Of a DNA stretch of 37,152 bases, positions 1 to 8,372 are shown one piece after another. A program made the translations under genes and the position numbers. Numbering within the stretch: the stretch's first letter is position 1; each line of letters begins with the position of its first letter. The notes under the pieces are model-generated. The model saw only the letters and a list, made by a program, of their open reading frames with translations, did no database searches and was not told where the DNA came from. Source of the stretch: Prosthecobacter debontii (GTDB taxonomy: Bacteria; Verrucomicrobiota; Verrucomicrobiia; Chthoniobacterales; Chthoniobacteraceae); contig CAMAUI010000038.1 of NCBI GenBank assembly GCA_945861385.1, positions 1 to 37,152 on the forward strand, given 5' to 3'.

Positions 1-150
1 AAATGCACAAGGGGCACAAAAGGATCGGATTGCCGAAAACGGCGAATTCACCCGTTGGGTGAGCGAATAGCCGGAGCCATCCAGCCTCTTTCCCCCTCAT
101 TTTGGGCCTTCTGTGCCTTTTCGTGGCTCATTCCATCGCCGGTTTTAGGA
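1..150. other. Intergenic edge with an inverted GGCACA(A/G)AAGG motif
   Basis: No convincing gene is seen. The motif GGCACAAAAGG occurs near base 14, and its near reverse complement CCTTCTGTGCC occurs near base 108, about 30 bp beyond the sulfatase stop. The spacing is too long for a terminator, and the pair may belong to a dispersed repeat. This is inference from sequence only. Confidence 0.3.
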
Positions 151-1995
151 TTACTCGGGCACGAGGCGCACTTCGCGGAGGTCCATGACTGCGCCTCCGG
201 GCTTGGTCTTGGGTTTCACGCTGACGTTCGTTTTTCCAGCAGGGAGTTTCACGGTGCCGATGGTGCGGCGGATGAAGTTTTGGAAGTGGCCGGTTTCGAC
301 GACTTTTACGAGGAAGGTTGCCGGGCCGACGGTGAATTCAACTTCGGCACCACCGCTGCCTTTTCCGCAGCCTTGCAGGATGTCCACCTCGTAGGTGCCT
401 TCTGCGGGGACTTCGACATTCCACTCCGCCCAGTCGTCTTTGTTCACCCAGAAGCCGAGGGTGTTTTTGAAGGTCTGCTCCTCGTAGCGGAGTTTGGTTG
501 CATGGACGGTGGCCGCACTTGCAGGGAGGTTGATGATCCCCTTCGCGGGCGTGATTCGCGGACGGCTGTCCTTGACGGCGTCATTCATCGCTGAGCGCCA
601 GGCTTTCCATGCTGGTGCGATGGCGACGGACGTGGCGGCGGCGGGGATGTCGGATGAGTTCACGTCTGAGTAGATGGTTTTGTGGAGTGCGGGATCGAAG
701 GCGGGATTCGGCTCGGGCATTTGCGCGCCGATGCCGGTGCGCCAGGCGGTGAGTTTTGATTTCATGTCCGTGGTGCGCGCGGGTTCGGTTGCGGCGAGGT
801 CGTTTTTCTCGGATGGGTCTGTGGCGAGGTTGAAGAGTTCGCATTTGCGATCCTCGAAGTGCTCGATGAGTTTCCAGTCGCCGTCGCGCATGGCACTGGC
901 GGGGCGTCCGCCCTGGTTGGTGTAGTTTGGAAAGTGCCAGAAGTGTGCGCGTGCGGGCATGGGCTGGCCGCGGAGGAGGCGTGCGATGCTGCTGCCGTCG
1001 AGCGGACCGCAGGTTTTGCCGGGATCAATCCCGGCAAATTCGAGGAACGTGGGAACGAGGTCGGTGAGGACGATGGGTGTGTCGCACGTGGTGCCGGGCT
1101 GGATTTTTCCGGGCCATCTGGCGATGAGCGGTTCGCGGAGGCCGCCCTCGTAGAGGTAGCCTTTGCCGGCGCGGAATGGGGTGTTGTGCGTGGCGGGTGT
1201 GCCGGGGGATTCGAGGACGTGGAGGCCTCCATTGTCGCTGGTGAAAATGATGAGTGTGCGTTCGGCGATGCCGAGGGATTCGATCTTTTGCATGAGCAGG
1301 CCGACGCTGTCGTCGAGCGTCTCGATCATCGCTGCGTATGCGGGGTGGAAGGCGGCGGAATTGTTCTGGATGAGTTCGGGCTTCGCGGTGATCGGGATGT
1401 GGGGGTTGTTGTGAGGCACGTAGCAGAAGAACGGGCGGTCTTTGTTCGACTCGATGAATTTGATGGCGGCTTCGGTGATGGCGTGTTCGCTTTTCCCGCC
1501 TTCGCTGGTCGAGGGTTTCGAGGTCGCTTCGGGCATGAACACGGTGTCGAATCCCTGCTGCTTTGGACTGAAGCCGTCGCCGCCGAGGTGCCATTTGCCA
1601 AAAAGCCCGGTCGCATATCCCGCGTTGTGCAGCAACTCTGCGATGGTGATTTCCGCGAGCGGGAGTTGTCCTTCGATGCGGGGCTGGCGGAGTTTTTGCG
1701 AGGGCGCATCGGCACGGCCCGGGAGATAATTTGTGAGGTGGAGCCGTGCGGGATGTTTGCCGGTCATCAATGCGGCGCGCGAGGGCGAGCAGATGGGCTG
1801 TGCGGTGTATGCGCAGGTGAAGCGCATGCCCTGCGCGGCAAGCTTGTCGAGGTTCGGCGTGCGGTGGTCTTTGCGGCCGTAGCAGCCGAGGTCATTGATG
1901 CCGAGGTCGTCGGCGAAAATGAGGATGATGTTCGGTTTGTCCGCTGCGGGAAGCGGGAGGAGGAGCAGAAGGAAGGCGAGAGCGATGCGGGTCAT
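151..1995 (-). CDS. Exported type I sulfatase with C-terminal CBM-like domain
   Basis: Predicted exported sulfatase of 614 aa that would hydrolyse sulfate esters, probably on sulfated polysaccharide. A signal peptide covers about residues 1-18. The metal-binding DD lies at 29-30 in IILIFADDLG. The FGly signature C-S-P-S-R is at 69-73, so Cys69 is the residue to be oxidised. FGKWHLGG is at 132-139 and SDNGG at 253-257. Residues from about 485 to the end form an extra beta-rich module (ADWxEWNVEVP-like, LPAGKTNVSV) that resembles CBM6/DUF5077-type sugar-binding domains. The open frame continues upstream, but the ATG at 1995 starts directly before the hydrophobic leader. It lies 52 bp downstream of the small Cys-tailed gene and is probably co-transcribed. 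The substrate cannot be read from the sequence. Confidence 0.93.
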   Translation of the reverse strand: MTRIALAFLLLLLPLPAADKPNIILIFADDLGINDLGCYGRKDHRTPNLDKLAAQGMRFTCAYTAQPICSPSRAALMTGKHPARLHLTNYLPGRADAPSQKLRQPRIEGQLPLAEITIAELLHNAGYATGLFGKWHLGGDGFSPKQQGFDTVFMPEATSKPSTSEGGKSEHAITEAAIKFIESNKDRPFFCYVPHNNPHIPITAKPELIQNNSAAFHPAYAAMIETLDDSVGLLMQKIESLGIAERTLIIFTSDNGGLHVLESPGTPATHNTPFRAGKGYLYEGGLREPLIARWPGKIQPGTTCDTPIVLTDLVPTFLEFAGIDPGKTCGPLDGSSIARLLRGQPMPARAHFWHFPNYTNQGGRPASAMRDGDWKLIEHFEDRKCELFNLATDPSEKNDLAATEPARTTDMKSKLTAWRTGIGAQMPEPNPAFDPALHKTIYSDVNSSDIPAAATSVAIAPAWKAWRSAMNDAVKDSRPRITPAKGIINLPASAATVHATKLRYEEQTFKNTLGFWVNKDDWAEWNVEVPAEGTYEVDILQGCGKGSGGAEVEFTVGPATFLVKVVETGHFQNFIRRTIGTVKLPAGKTNVSVKPKTKPGGAVMDLREVRLVPE

Positions 1996-2047
1996 GCGTG
2001 CGGCATCGTTCAGTTTTATGCGGGAGGCGCAAGGCCGGCGTGCGCGG

Positions 2048-2461
2048 TCAATGGCATCCGCAACCGGTGCCGCATCCGCCGCCGGTTTCCGGAGCCAGGC
2101 CCTCGACGGTGAGGTTGATGCCTTGGTAGCCGACTTGCTCGCGCACTTTGGCAAGGAACTCGACGACGGGCGGGGGAGGGGGTGCCGCGCAGTTGAGCTG
2201 GATGCGGACGGGGCGGCCGGCCATTTGTGGGAGCTGTTCGGCGAGTTCGCCGTCGAGCGCAAAGCTGAGGTAGGCGTTCAATTTTTCCTGGAGCTGAAAA
2301 AGCTGCACGTCGCCGAGGGTCCACGCGCGTGGCTCGAACATGATGAGCACGACTTCGCCCGTGATCCTGTCGTCCGCGAGTGCATCGAGCACGGCCGGAT
2401 TGGCGAGACCGTTGGCGGTGTCGGGCGCGGGATGGATGTGGTCATTGCAGCAGTCGCTCAT
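2048..2461 (-). CDS. Small conserved protein, DUF6572-like, with Cys-rich tail
   Basis: Protein of 137 aa of unknown function. The middle part (TGEVVLIMFEPRAW, then LQEKLNAYLSFALDG and an IQLNC strand) resembles the uncharacterised DUF6572 family as I remember it; this is recall, not a search. Both ends could bind metal: MSDCCNDHIH at the N-terminus and a terminal GGGCGTGCGCH containing three Cys and one His. A PPPPP run separates the halves. It starts 83 bp from the divergent oxidoreductase gene and lies upstream of the sulfatase on the same strand. No signal peptide is seen, so it is probably cytoplasmic. Confidence 0.75.
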   Translation of the reverse strand: MSDCCNDHIHPAPDTANGLANPAVLDALADDRITGEVVLIMFEPRAWTLGDVQLFQLQEKLNAYLSFALDGELAEQLPQMAGRPVRIQLNCAAPPPPPVVEFLAKVREQVGYQGINLTVEGLAPETGGGCGTGCGCH

Positions 2462-2544
2462 TTTTGAAAAGTGCGTGTTCGGAGCGGCGATTGCAACTGT
2501 ATCGGAGCTTGGCGGTGTGAGCGGGTTCTGGCAGGGGCGGAGTG

Positions 2545-3507
2545 ATGAAAGCGATACAGGTTTGTGAATTCGGTGCGCCGGAGGTGATGAAGGTGGCGAC
2601 TTTGCCGGAGCCGCAGCCAGATGCGGCGCAGGTGCTGGTACGCGTGGCGGCGGCGGGTGTGAATCCCGTGGATGTTTATATCCGGAGCGGCCAATACGGA
2701 CGCTTGCCGAGCCTGCCGTACACGCCGGGGAGCGATGGTGCCGGGATGATTGTGGCGCTCGGGTCGGGGATCGGTGGAAACTTGCAGGTGGGTCAGCGCC
2801 TTTGGCTGTCCGGGTGCAACACGGGGAGCTACGCCGGGTTTGCGGTCTGCGATGCGCGGGATGTGCATCCGCTGCCCACGTGGATGAGCTATGCGCAAGG
2901 CGCTGCGCTCGGCGTGCCTTACATGACGGCGTTTCGCGCGCTCATCCAGCGCGGGGGCGCAAAACCTGGGGAGACCGTGCTCATTCACGGAGGGACTGGT
3001 GGGACGGGGGTGGCGGCGGTGCAACTGGCGTTGAGTTCCGGCTTACGTGTCTTCGCGACCGGTGGCAGCGCCGCAGGGCGTGCGATGCTGGCCAAATTGG
3101 GAGCGGAAGTGTTCGACCACGGAACTGCAGACTACTGGGCTTCGGTGCGTGATACGAGCGGAGGGGTGGATCTCATCGTTGAGATGCTGGCAAACCAGAA
3201 TCTGGATCGGGATTTGGAGATGCTGGCAAAGGGTGGACGGATTGTGATTGTGGGCAGCCGCGGGCGCGTGGAAATCAACCCGCGACATGCGATGATCCGG
3301 GAGGCCGAGATTCGCGGTGTGATGGCTTCCAATGCGACATGGGAGGAGCGGGCAGAAGCGGTCACTGCGATAATGTCCGGGATTGAGAAGAGGGAGTTGT
3401 CACCGGTGGTTCAGCGCGAGTTTCCGATGAGCGAGGCACCGGGGGCGCATCAAGCCGTGATGGCCCCCGGGCACTGTGGCAAGGTGGTGTTGAATTGTGA
3501 ATCGTGA
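2545..3507 (+). CDS. Zinc-free MDR family NADPH:quinone oxidoreductase-like
   Basis: Medium-chain dehydrogenase/reductase of 320 aa, resembling zeta-crystallin/QOR enzymes that transfer hydride from NADPH to quinones or enones. The N-terminal GroES-like domain has the family string AAAGVNPVDVYIRSGQY and PYTPGSDGAG. The nucleotide-binding loop HGGTGGTGVAAVQLA is near residue 150, followed by a Rossmann fold (GGRIVIVGSRG). The structural-zinc cysteines of alcohol dehydrogenases are absent, which fits the quinone reductase branch. I chose the ATG at 2545, preceded by the purine-rich GGGGCGGAG; a GTG at 2542 is directly adjacent. The physiological substrate is unknown. Confidence 0.9.
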   Translation: MKAIQVCEFGAPEVMKVATLPEPQPDAAQVLVRVAAAGVNPVDVYIRSGQYGRLPSLPYTPGSDGAGMIVALGSGIGGNLQVGQRLWLSGCNTGSYAGFAVCDARDVHPLPTWMSYAQGAALGVPYMTAFRALIQRGGAKPGETVLIHGGTGGTGVAAVQLALSSGLRVFATGGSAAGRAMLAKLGAEVFDHGTADYWASVRDTSGGVDLIVEMLANQNLDRDLEMLAKGGRIVIVGSRGRVEINPRHAMIREAEIRGVMASNATWEERAEAVTAIMSGIEKRELSPVVQREFPMSEAPGAHQAVMAPGHCGKVVLNCES

Positions 3508-3669
3508 GGTGCTCCGCGAGCGCGGGTTTCGATCTGGGAGCTGAAAAAGCAGAGCGAATGGGCGGATTCAAGCGCCTGATGACCGTGGCTTATTCACAGA
3601 TTCTGCGTCCGATTTCCTCTGTAGATCGGAGTTATTCACAATTATTCACACAAGGCGCTAAAAAAACTG

Positions 3670-3699
3670 TTGCAAGGGTGGCGGGAGAATTGATATGAC
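3670..3699 (+). promoter_or_regulatory. Possible sigma-70-like promoter of the barrel protein gene
   Basis: TTGCAA at 3670-3675 and TATGAC at 3694-3699 are separated by 18 bp, and lie 53 bp upstream of the ATG at 3753. The -10 match is only partial (4 of 6). The surrounding region is AT-richer than its neighbours. Confidence 0.3.
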
Positions 3700-3752
3700 C
3701 CATCCCGTGCCAGAAACGGCATTAAAAAATACCAGCAAACACAAACACCACC

Positions 3753-4616
3753 ATGACAAAACGCATCACAACCATCACTGCTCTTGCAGCTACTTCCATA
3801 CTTGCGGCTAGCGCCCAAGCGGGAGTTGCCGCACCGGGCAAATCATCCAAGTCCGTCAAAGAGGTCGTTACGGAGTCCTGCATCAGCGGCAACGCTGGCT
3901 TCGACGTCGTAAGCGCCTACTACTTCCACGGTATCAACCTGCAAGATTCGGGCTTCATCATTCAACCGTATGCCAATCTCTCGTTCAAAGTTTACGAGGG
4001 ATCGGGCTTCCTGAACTCGTTGTCCCTCGACATCGGCATCTGGAATTCCTTCCATGACAACCGCGGGGTTGGCAGCTCGACCTCCAACTGGTTCGAGTTC
4101 GACTTCACCGCAGGCATCACCGCAACCCTCGCGGAGAAGTGGACCTTGGGCGTGAAATACATCAAGTACGAGAGCCCTGGTGACTACTTCGCCAATGCGG
4201 ACGGCCTGGGCGTGACCCTCGGCTACAACGACAGCGATCTGCTCGGTGCATTCGCACTGAACCCGTATGTTTACGTTGAGTTCGAACTGGAAGGCAAATC
4301 GGGCAACGGTATCGACGAAGGCATTTATTACGAGGTGGGCATCGCTCCCGGCCACAGCTGGGGCGATCTCTCGGTGTCGGTTCCGATCAAGGTGGGCTTT
4401 GGCTCCGGCGAATACTATGCAGGCGACGAAGGCTATGGCTTCTTCTCCGCCGGTCTCGCTGCCAGCTACAAGCTCGGATTCATTCCTGAGTGCCTCGGCG
4501 ACTGGTCGCTGAGCGCCAGCGCCACCTACTACCATCTCGGTGACGGGGTGATTGCCGCAAATGACGGCGAGGAGAACGCCGTGGTATTCACAGGCGGCCT
4601 CAAAGTCGCATTCTAA
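3753..4616 (+). CDS. Exported putative outer-membrane beta-barrel (TorF/Gcw_chp-like)
   Basis: Exported protein of 287 aa with a signal peptide (MTKRITTITALAATSILAAS, cleavage near AQA-GVA, residues 1-23). The mature part has alternating aromatic/polar strands ending in FTGGLKVAF, a C-terminal Phe typical of outer-membrane barrels. The segment SAYYFHGINLQDSGFIIQPY is like the start of TorF/TIGR02001-type putative porins. There is no Shine-Dalgarno sequence before the ATG (CACCACC). It stands alone, with a putative promoter upstream and a strong terminator downstream, suggesting an independently expressed, possibly abundant envelope protein. The transported substrate, if any, is unknown. Confidence 0.8.
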   Translation: MTKRITTITALAATSILAASAQAGVAAPGKSSKSVKEVVTESCISGNAGFDVVSAYYFHGINLQDSGFIIQPYANLSFKVYEGSGFLNSLSLDIGIWNSFHDNRGVGSSTSNWFEFDFTAGITATLAEKWTLGVKYIKYESPGDYFANADGLGVTLGYNDSDLLGAFALNPYVYVEFELEGKSGNGIDEGIYYEVGIAPGHSWGDLSVSVPIKVGFGSGEYYAGDEGYGFFSAGLAASYKLGFIPECLGDWSLSASATYYHLGDGVIAANDGEENAVVFTGGLKVAF

Positions 4617-4641
4617 TCGCGAGAGGCGAAACGATAAATTC

Positions 4642-4679
4642 AGCGCCCCGGGGTCGAAAGACGCCGGGGCGCTTTTTTA
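4642..4679 (+). terminator. Intrinsic terminator of the barrel protein gene
   Basis: A perfect 10-bp stem, AGCGCCCCGG (4642-4651) with CCGGGGCGCT (4664-4673), and a 12-nt loop are followed directly by a T tract to 4678. It begins 25 bp after the stop codon at 4616. Confidence 0.93.
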
Positions 4680-4883
4680 TTTCAATCCCGCGAAGAACTC
4701 GTCTGCGACTTTGATGATCCAATTGCCGGGAGTTGGATCACCACGCTTTCGCCGGTGTAGCCCTTCGCCCACAAAGACCACCTCGTGCTCCGAATCCTCC
4801 TCCGCCAACGCCTCGGCTAAACGGGGAAACCGTGGTGAGCACCTCGGGCAGTTTGCCAGAGTGACCTCGCCGGGAGGCGATGC
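4677..4883 (-). other. In-frame open extension behind the UxaC-like stop; possible relic
   Basis: After the TGA of the UxaC-like gene, the same minus-strand frame stays open for 68 codons, to a TAA at 4677-4679. The translated end (..EHEVVFVGEGL.., ..GNWIIKVADEFFAGLK) looks protein-like, but there is no start codon or recognised family. The TAA overlaps the T tract of the opposite-strand terminator. It may be a decayed gene end or chance in GC-rich DNA. Confidence 0.2.
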
Positions 4884-6122
4884 TCAGTTCCGTGCGAGAA
4901 ACTCCTCGAACGCTCCACCGAGGAGATGCTGCACGTCCCGCTGGATTTCTTCACGCGTGGGATGCCAGCCGCCCACAGCCAGATCCTCATACTTGTCTGC
5001 GAGGACCTTGGCGATGATGGGGCGGCTGTGAGCCCACTTGTAAGTGAGCTGGTCGAGCACCCGGCAGTCGCTGTGCTGTGGGGTGCAACTCAGGCCGATG
5101 AGCTCGAGCCGCATGCGGGTGATTTCCTCGATGATGCTGGGCACATTCATGAACCACCAGCAGCCGAAGACGTGCAGGGTGCGGAATTTCCGCGCCGCGA
5201 TGCAAAGCGCGTGCTGGTTCTCGCGCGCTAGCATCGTGCAGAGGAATTTGTTCCCCGGGAAAGCGGCGCACAAGCGCTCGACCGCGGTGACATCCGCCGT
5301 GCCGATGCTGTCGCCCGCGAGCTGGAGTTGCGGATTCACCGCCCGGCGAACGCCAATCATCAGCGCGAACGCCTGGTTGTGCTCACGGCCGTGCGGCATG
5401 ATCGCGTGCTCGATGATTTGCGCGGCATCCGTCTTTGCCGGAAACGCGAATTCTGGCGGCAGCGAGACCATGCAGTAATGCGCATCGATCTTTTTCGTCC
5501 AATCGCCGAGGAAGCGCCGCACCTCGGCGAATGTCTGGCCGGAGAAATCCGCGCTGACCGTGTATCCCCACCCGTGGAGCCGCTTCGCCGCGTTTGGCCA
5601 ATCCATGAGCAAAGGATCGATTCGCAGAGCGGCGACGAAACGAGGGTCGCGCTTGAATCCCTTCTCCCACACCGGCCGCTCGGCATCGTCGAACGGCGAG
5701 TTCGTCATCCCAATCTTGCGGACATTGGCGAGCTCGCAGCAACGGTTGATGTAATCAGCAGGCTTCCATTGCGCGAACCACCGGCGCAGAGCAGGGAGAT
5801 CGCGGCGGTCGGCGGCGATGCCGAGTTTGTTCAGCACCGTCACCACACCGCGGCAGGCCTCGCTGACGGGCGAGTGCTTGATGAAAAGTTCGTTCCAGAT
5901 CCACTCCGCCTGCTGCTGCTTCGGCGCGGCCCAGAATTTCTCATACGGCATGTCCATCCAGCGGAAGGCCTCGCTCACGAGGTAATGGTAGGTGAGCAAT
6001 TCATCAATCCCCCAGAGCAACATGTCGCCAAAGGCCGGGTCATAGAGATGCGTGTGAATGTCGAAGACGGGCGTCTTCTCGACAATTTCTGCGACGGTCG
6101 TGCGGAGAATGTTGGCGGACAT
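4884..6122 (-). CDS. Glucuronate isomerase-like (UxaC superfamily) protein
   Basis: Metal-dependent hydrolase-fold protein of 412 aa, shorter than E. coli UxaC (about 470 aa). Classical UxaC interconverts hexuronates and keto-acids. The amidohydrolase-type H-x-H motif is in VFDIHTHLYDP near residue 20. HVFGCWWFMN matches the FGxxWWFN region of UxaC, followed by LDQLTYKWAHSR. The frame is open further upstream, but ATG 6122 precedes a typical start (MSANILRTTVAEIVEKTPVFD). PVC genomes carry several such divergent copies, so the precise substrate is open; hexuronate metabolism would fit a polysaccharide-degrading lifestyle. No operon partner is seen. Confidence 0.82.
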   Translation of the reverse strand: MSANILRTTVAEIVEKTPVFDIHTHLYDPAFGDMLLWGIDELLTYHYLVSEAFRWMDMPYEKFWAAPKQQQAEWIWNELFIKHSPVSEACRGVVTVLNKLGIAADRRDLPALRRWFAQWKPADYINRCCELANVRKIGMTNSPFDDAERPVWEKGFKRDPRFVAALRIDPLLMDWPNAAKRLHGWGYTVSADFSGQTFAEVRRFLGDWTKKIDAHYCMVSLPPEFAFPAKTDAAQIIEHAIMPHGREHNQAFALMIGVRRAVNPQLQLAGDSIGTADVTAVERLCAAFPGNKFLCTMLARENQHALCIAARKFRTLHVFGCWWFMNVPSIIEEITRMRLELIGLSCTPQHSDCRVLDQLTYKWAHSRPIIAKVLADKYEDLAVGGWHPTREEIQRDVQHLLGGAFEEFLARN

Positions 6123-6188
6123 ACCGGGAGACCTAGCGCCTGTCGGACTTTCCACGCGACTCTTTTTCACTTGGTGGGTTGTAGGAGC

Positions 6189-6569
6189 ATGCCTGCCCGC
6201 TTCGTCTCGGTCGCTCACGACACACCGATGCTCCTGCCGCCGGATTTGCGCGATTGGGTCGCCGGAGGATCATCTCGTCCACCTCATCATGGAGGCGGTC
6301 AGGTTGCTGGATTTGAGCACGGCACACGTCAATCACCGGGGCGCGGGCAGTGATCAATATCCACCCGGCATGATGCCGCTCGCCAATGCGAGCAAGCACT
6401 GCGCAGCCAGCCACGGGCATGCGCTCAAGCAGATGGTGCTTCTCGATGAGCAATTCGCCGAACTGCTCGAAGGCGGATGCACGCGGACAGCAGGCCGCTG
6501 GAGGATGGGCTGACGGTGCCGGGAGAAATCGCACGCCGGCTTTTCCAATGTGAACCCGGACGCGCTTAG
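6189..6569 (+). pseudogene. Frameshifted, internally deleted IS1182-type transposase relic
   Basis: Reading from ATG 6189 (preceded by AGGAG) gives TPMLLPPDLRDWV, an IS1182-family N-terminus. A +1 shift near 6258 continues it as PEDHLVHLIMEAVRLLDLS and then HVNHRGAGSDQYPPGMM. The central part, including the DDE region, is missing. The frame jumps to ANASKHCAASHGHALKQM..EQFAELL, like the helical linker of these transposases. A second shift near 6470-6500 restores PLEDGLTVPGEIARR before a stop at 6567-6569. The family assignment is from memory of consensus proteins. No terminal inverted repeats were identified. It cannot encode an active transposase. Confidence 0.75.
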
Positions 6570-6641
6570 AACCACGCCCGCTGCCCTCCTCGCCGCAGGT
6601 TCGTCCTTGGCGGCTGCTGCCGGTGTTGGTACCAGCGCGCC

Positions 6642-7190
6642 ATGCGTATTCCGTCCGCACCCGCTTTCCGCAGTCAGACGCCCTCGCTCCACGCAGCCGG
6701 TTCACGTTCTGACCGTTCACGGTGCTGCTGGCGCAAAAGCAATTTCCTGGCGGCAAAATTTCTGGCAGCCGTGTGTTTCGCCGTTCTGCTGTCGTCGGCT
6801 GATGAGCCAACGCCCGGAAAGGTGGCGAAAGACCTGCCCGGAAGCCGGCTGACTGTCGCACAAGCAATGGAAGGCCGGTTCGGCATGGTCGTCGTGTGCG
6901 AGGCGGTGAGTGATCCTCAAATACAGGCCGGTACGCCGCCCAACCCTGTGACCCAGCAGTTGCGGCTGATCAAAGTTCTGGCTGGAAAAGCGCCCGAGGG
7001 AAAGGTCGGCAAGACCGTCGAGTTCAGCTACTATCTGTGGGCGGGAGAACGTGCCATTCAGAAGGGAGAGCGTGCAATCTGGTTTGCCCAGGAACCGAAC
7101 GAAGATGAGTGGGAGCTGACGAAGGCGCTGGCTGACACGCCGGAGAACCGCAATTCAGTTGCCGCAAAAACCGCAGCGGAAAATCCATAG
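6642..7190 (+). CDS. Small exported hypothetical protein, start uncertain
   Basis: No family recognised. The last 130 residues look coding (RLTVAQAMEGRFGMVVVCEA, then VEFSYYLWAGERAIQ, GERAIWFAQEPNEDEWEL). A hydrophobic stretch FLAAKFLAAVCFAVLLSSA looks like a signal peptide. From the ATG at 6642 the signal would be preceded by about 34 Arg/Ser-rich residues, which is unusual and may not be translated. Alternatively, the 5' end was lost when the transposase relic just upstream was formed. The sense of the C-terminal part (export, then a small soluble domain dealing with release, cost or binding) cannot be determined. Confidence 0.5.
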   Translation: MRIPSAPAFRSQTPSLHAAGSRSDRSRCCWRKSNFLAAKFLAAVCFAVLLSSADEPTPGKVAKDLPGSRLTVAQAMEGRFGMVVVCEAVSDPQIQAGTPPNPVTQQLRLIKVLAGKAPEGKVGKTVEFSYYLWAGERAIQKGERAIWFAQEPNEDEWELTKALADTPENRNSVAAKTAAENP

Positions 7191-7308
7191 CGATCGCCCC
7201 AAGAACGCGCTTTCCGATGCAAGTCTGTCACGCGGGCTGGCGCCCTGAGTCTGGTGCGCGGTGCTTTTTGTGCGGCGCTGCGCGCGGGGGCCTGTTACTG
7301 CGGCGGGA

Positions 7309-8292
7309 GTGAAACCCGATTCCCTGCTCCTCCGTGCGCTGCGCTCCGTTGCAGTTCACATGCTGCCTGGTGATCTTGCTGCGCAGCTTGGGAGTTCGTT
7401 GCGCGAGGTGGAGGCGGGGATCGCGCGGCTGCGCGGGGCGGGGTTTGAAATCGAGAGCAGGCCGGGGCTGGGGGTGCGGTTGCTGGCATCGCCGGACCGG
7501 CTGATCGCGGATGACATCCACGCGCGGCTTGGGACGTGCGAGCTGGCGCGGGAGATTTTGGTTTTCGAGGAGACAAGCTCGACGAATGACGTGGCTGCGA
7601 GGCTGGGGCGCGAGGGGCATCCGGGGGCGGTGGTTTTTGCGGAGCGCCAGACGGCGGGGCGCGGGCGGTTCGGCAGGCGGTGGGACTCGGCGGCGGGAGC
7701 GGGGCTGTGGTTTTCTGTGTTGCTGCGGAGGGATTGGCCGCCGGCGCACTGGCTGCGGCTGACGACCTGGGCGGGTGTGGCGGTGGCGGCGGCGATCGAG
7801 CGGGTGGCACCGGTGCGGGCGCGGATCAAGTGGCCGAACGATGTGCTGGCGGGCGGGCGGAAAATCGCGGGGATTTTAATCGAGAGTGCGACGGATCAGG
7901 CGGGCGGGCAGTTTGCGGTGGTGGGGGTCGGGCTGAATGTGAACCAGGCGGATTTCCCGCCGGAACTCGCAGGGAAGGCGGGGTCGTTGCGGCAGTTTGC
8001 GGGTCGGGCGCTGGATCGCGCGGAGGTTGCCGTGGCGGTTTTGGGGGAGTTGCAGGCGAGGCTGCCGGTCTCCGCGAGTTGTTTTGAAGGTCTGCTCGCG
8101 GATGCCGCGCGCCGCAGTTCCGTGATCGGTGGATGGGTGCGTCTCGCCTGCGGGAATGAGCTTGTCGAGGGCTCGGCGGAGGGGTTGGACGGGGAGGGAA
8201 ATCTTCTCGTGAGGGTTGCGGATGGTTCGCTGCGCCGCATGTCCGCGGGGGAGGTGACATCTCAAATTCAGGATTCCGTGCCAGTGGAGTGA
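7309..8292 (+). CDS. birA: Biotin-[acetyl-CoA carboxylase] ligase
   Basis: Biotin protein ligase of 327 aa: it forms biotinyl-AMP and biotinylates the BCCP subunit of acetyl-CoA carboxylase. An N-terminal winged-helix-like region (about 1-60, LLLRALRS..LPGDLAAQLG) suggests a bifunctional BirA that may also act as a repressor. Catalytic-domain marks are ETSSTND near 88-94, the biotin/ATP loop GRGRFGRRW at 117-125, KWPNDVLAGGRKIAGIL at 174-190, and a C-terminal SH3-like part. I chose the GTG at 7309 because it matches family starts; a GTG at 7261 would add 16 residues. The GGGAG before 7309 is too close to be an ideal ribosome-binding site. Confidence 0.92.
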   Translation: MKPDSLLLRALRSVAVHMLPGDLAAQLGSSLREVEAGIARLRGAGFEIESRPGLGVRLLASPDRLIADDIHARLGTCELAREILVFEETSSTNDVAARLGREGHPGAVVFAERQTAGRGRFGRRWDSAAGAGLWFSVLLRRDWPPAHWLRLTTWAGVAVAAAIERVAPVRARIKWPNDVLAGGRKIAGILIESATDQAGGQFAVVGVGLNVNQADFPPELAGKAGSLRQFAGRALDRAEVAVAVLGELQARLPVSASCFEGLLADAARRSSVIGGWVRLACGNELVEGSAEGLDGEGNLLVRVADGSLRRMSAGEVTSQIQDSVPVE

Positions 8293-8372
8293 AAAGTTTG
8301 CATTTCGTCTTTATCGCAAGGAGGGCGATTGCGTGAGCATGCGGGCTGCTAAATCACGAAATCGCCTGACCA

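Noticed and set aside
5328..6353. Plus-strand open frame opposite the UxaC-like gene
   Set aside because: Shadow of the coding strand; only its last part touches the transposase relic, which is described separately in its own frames.
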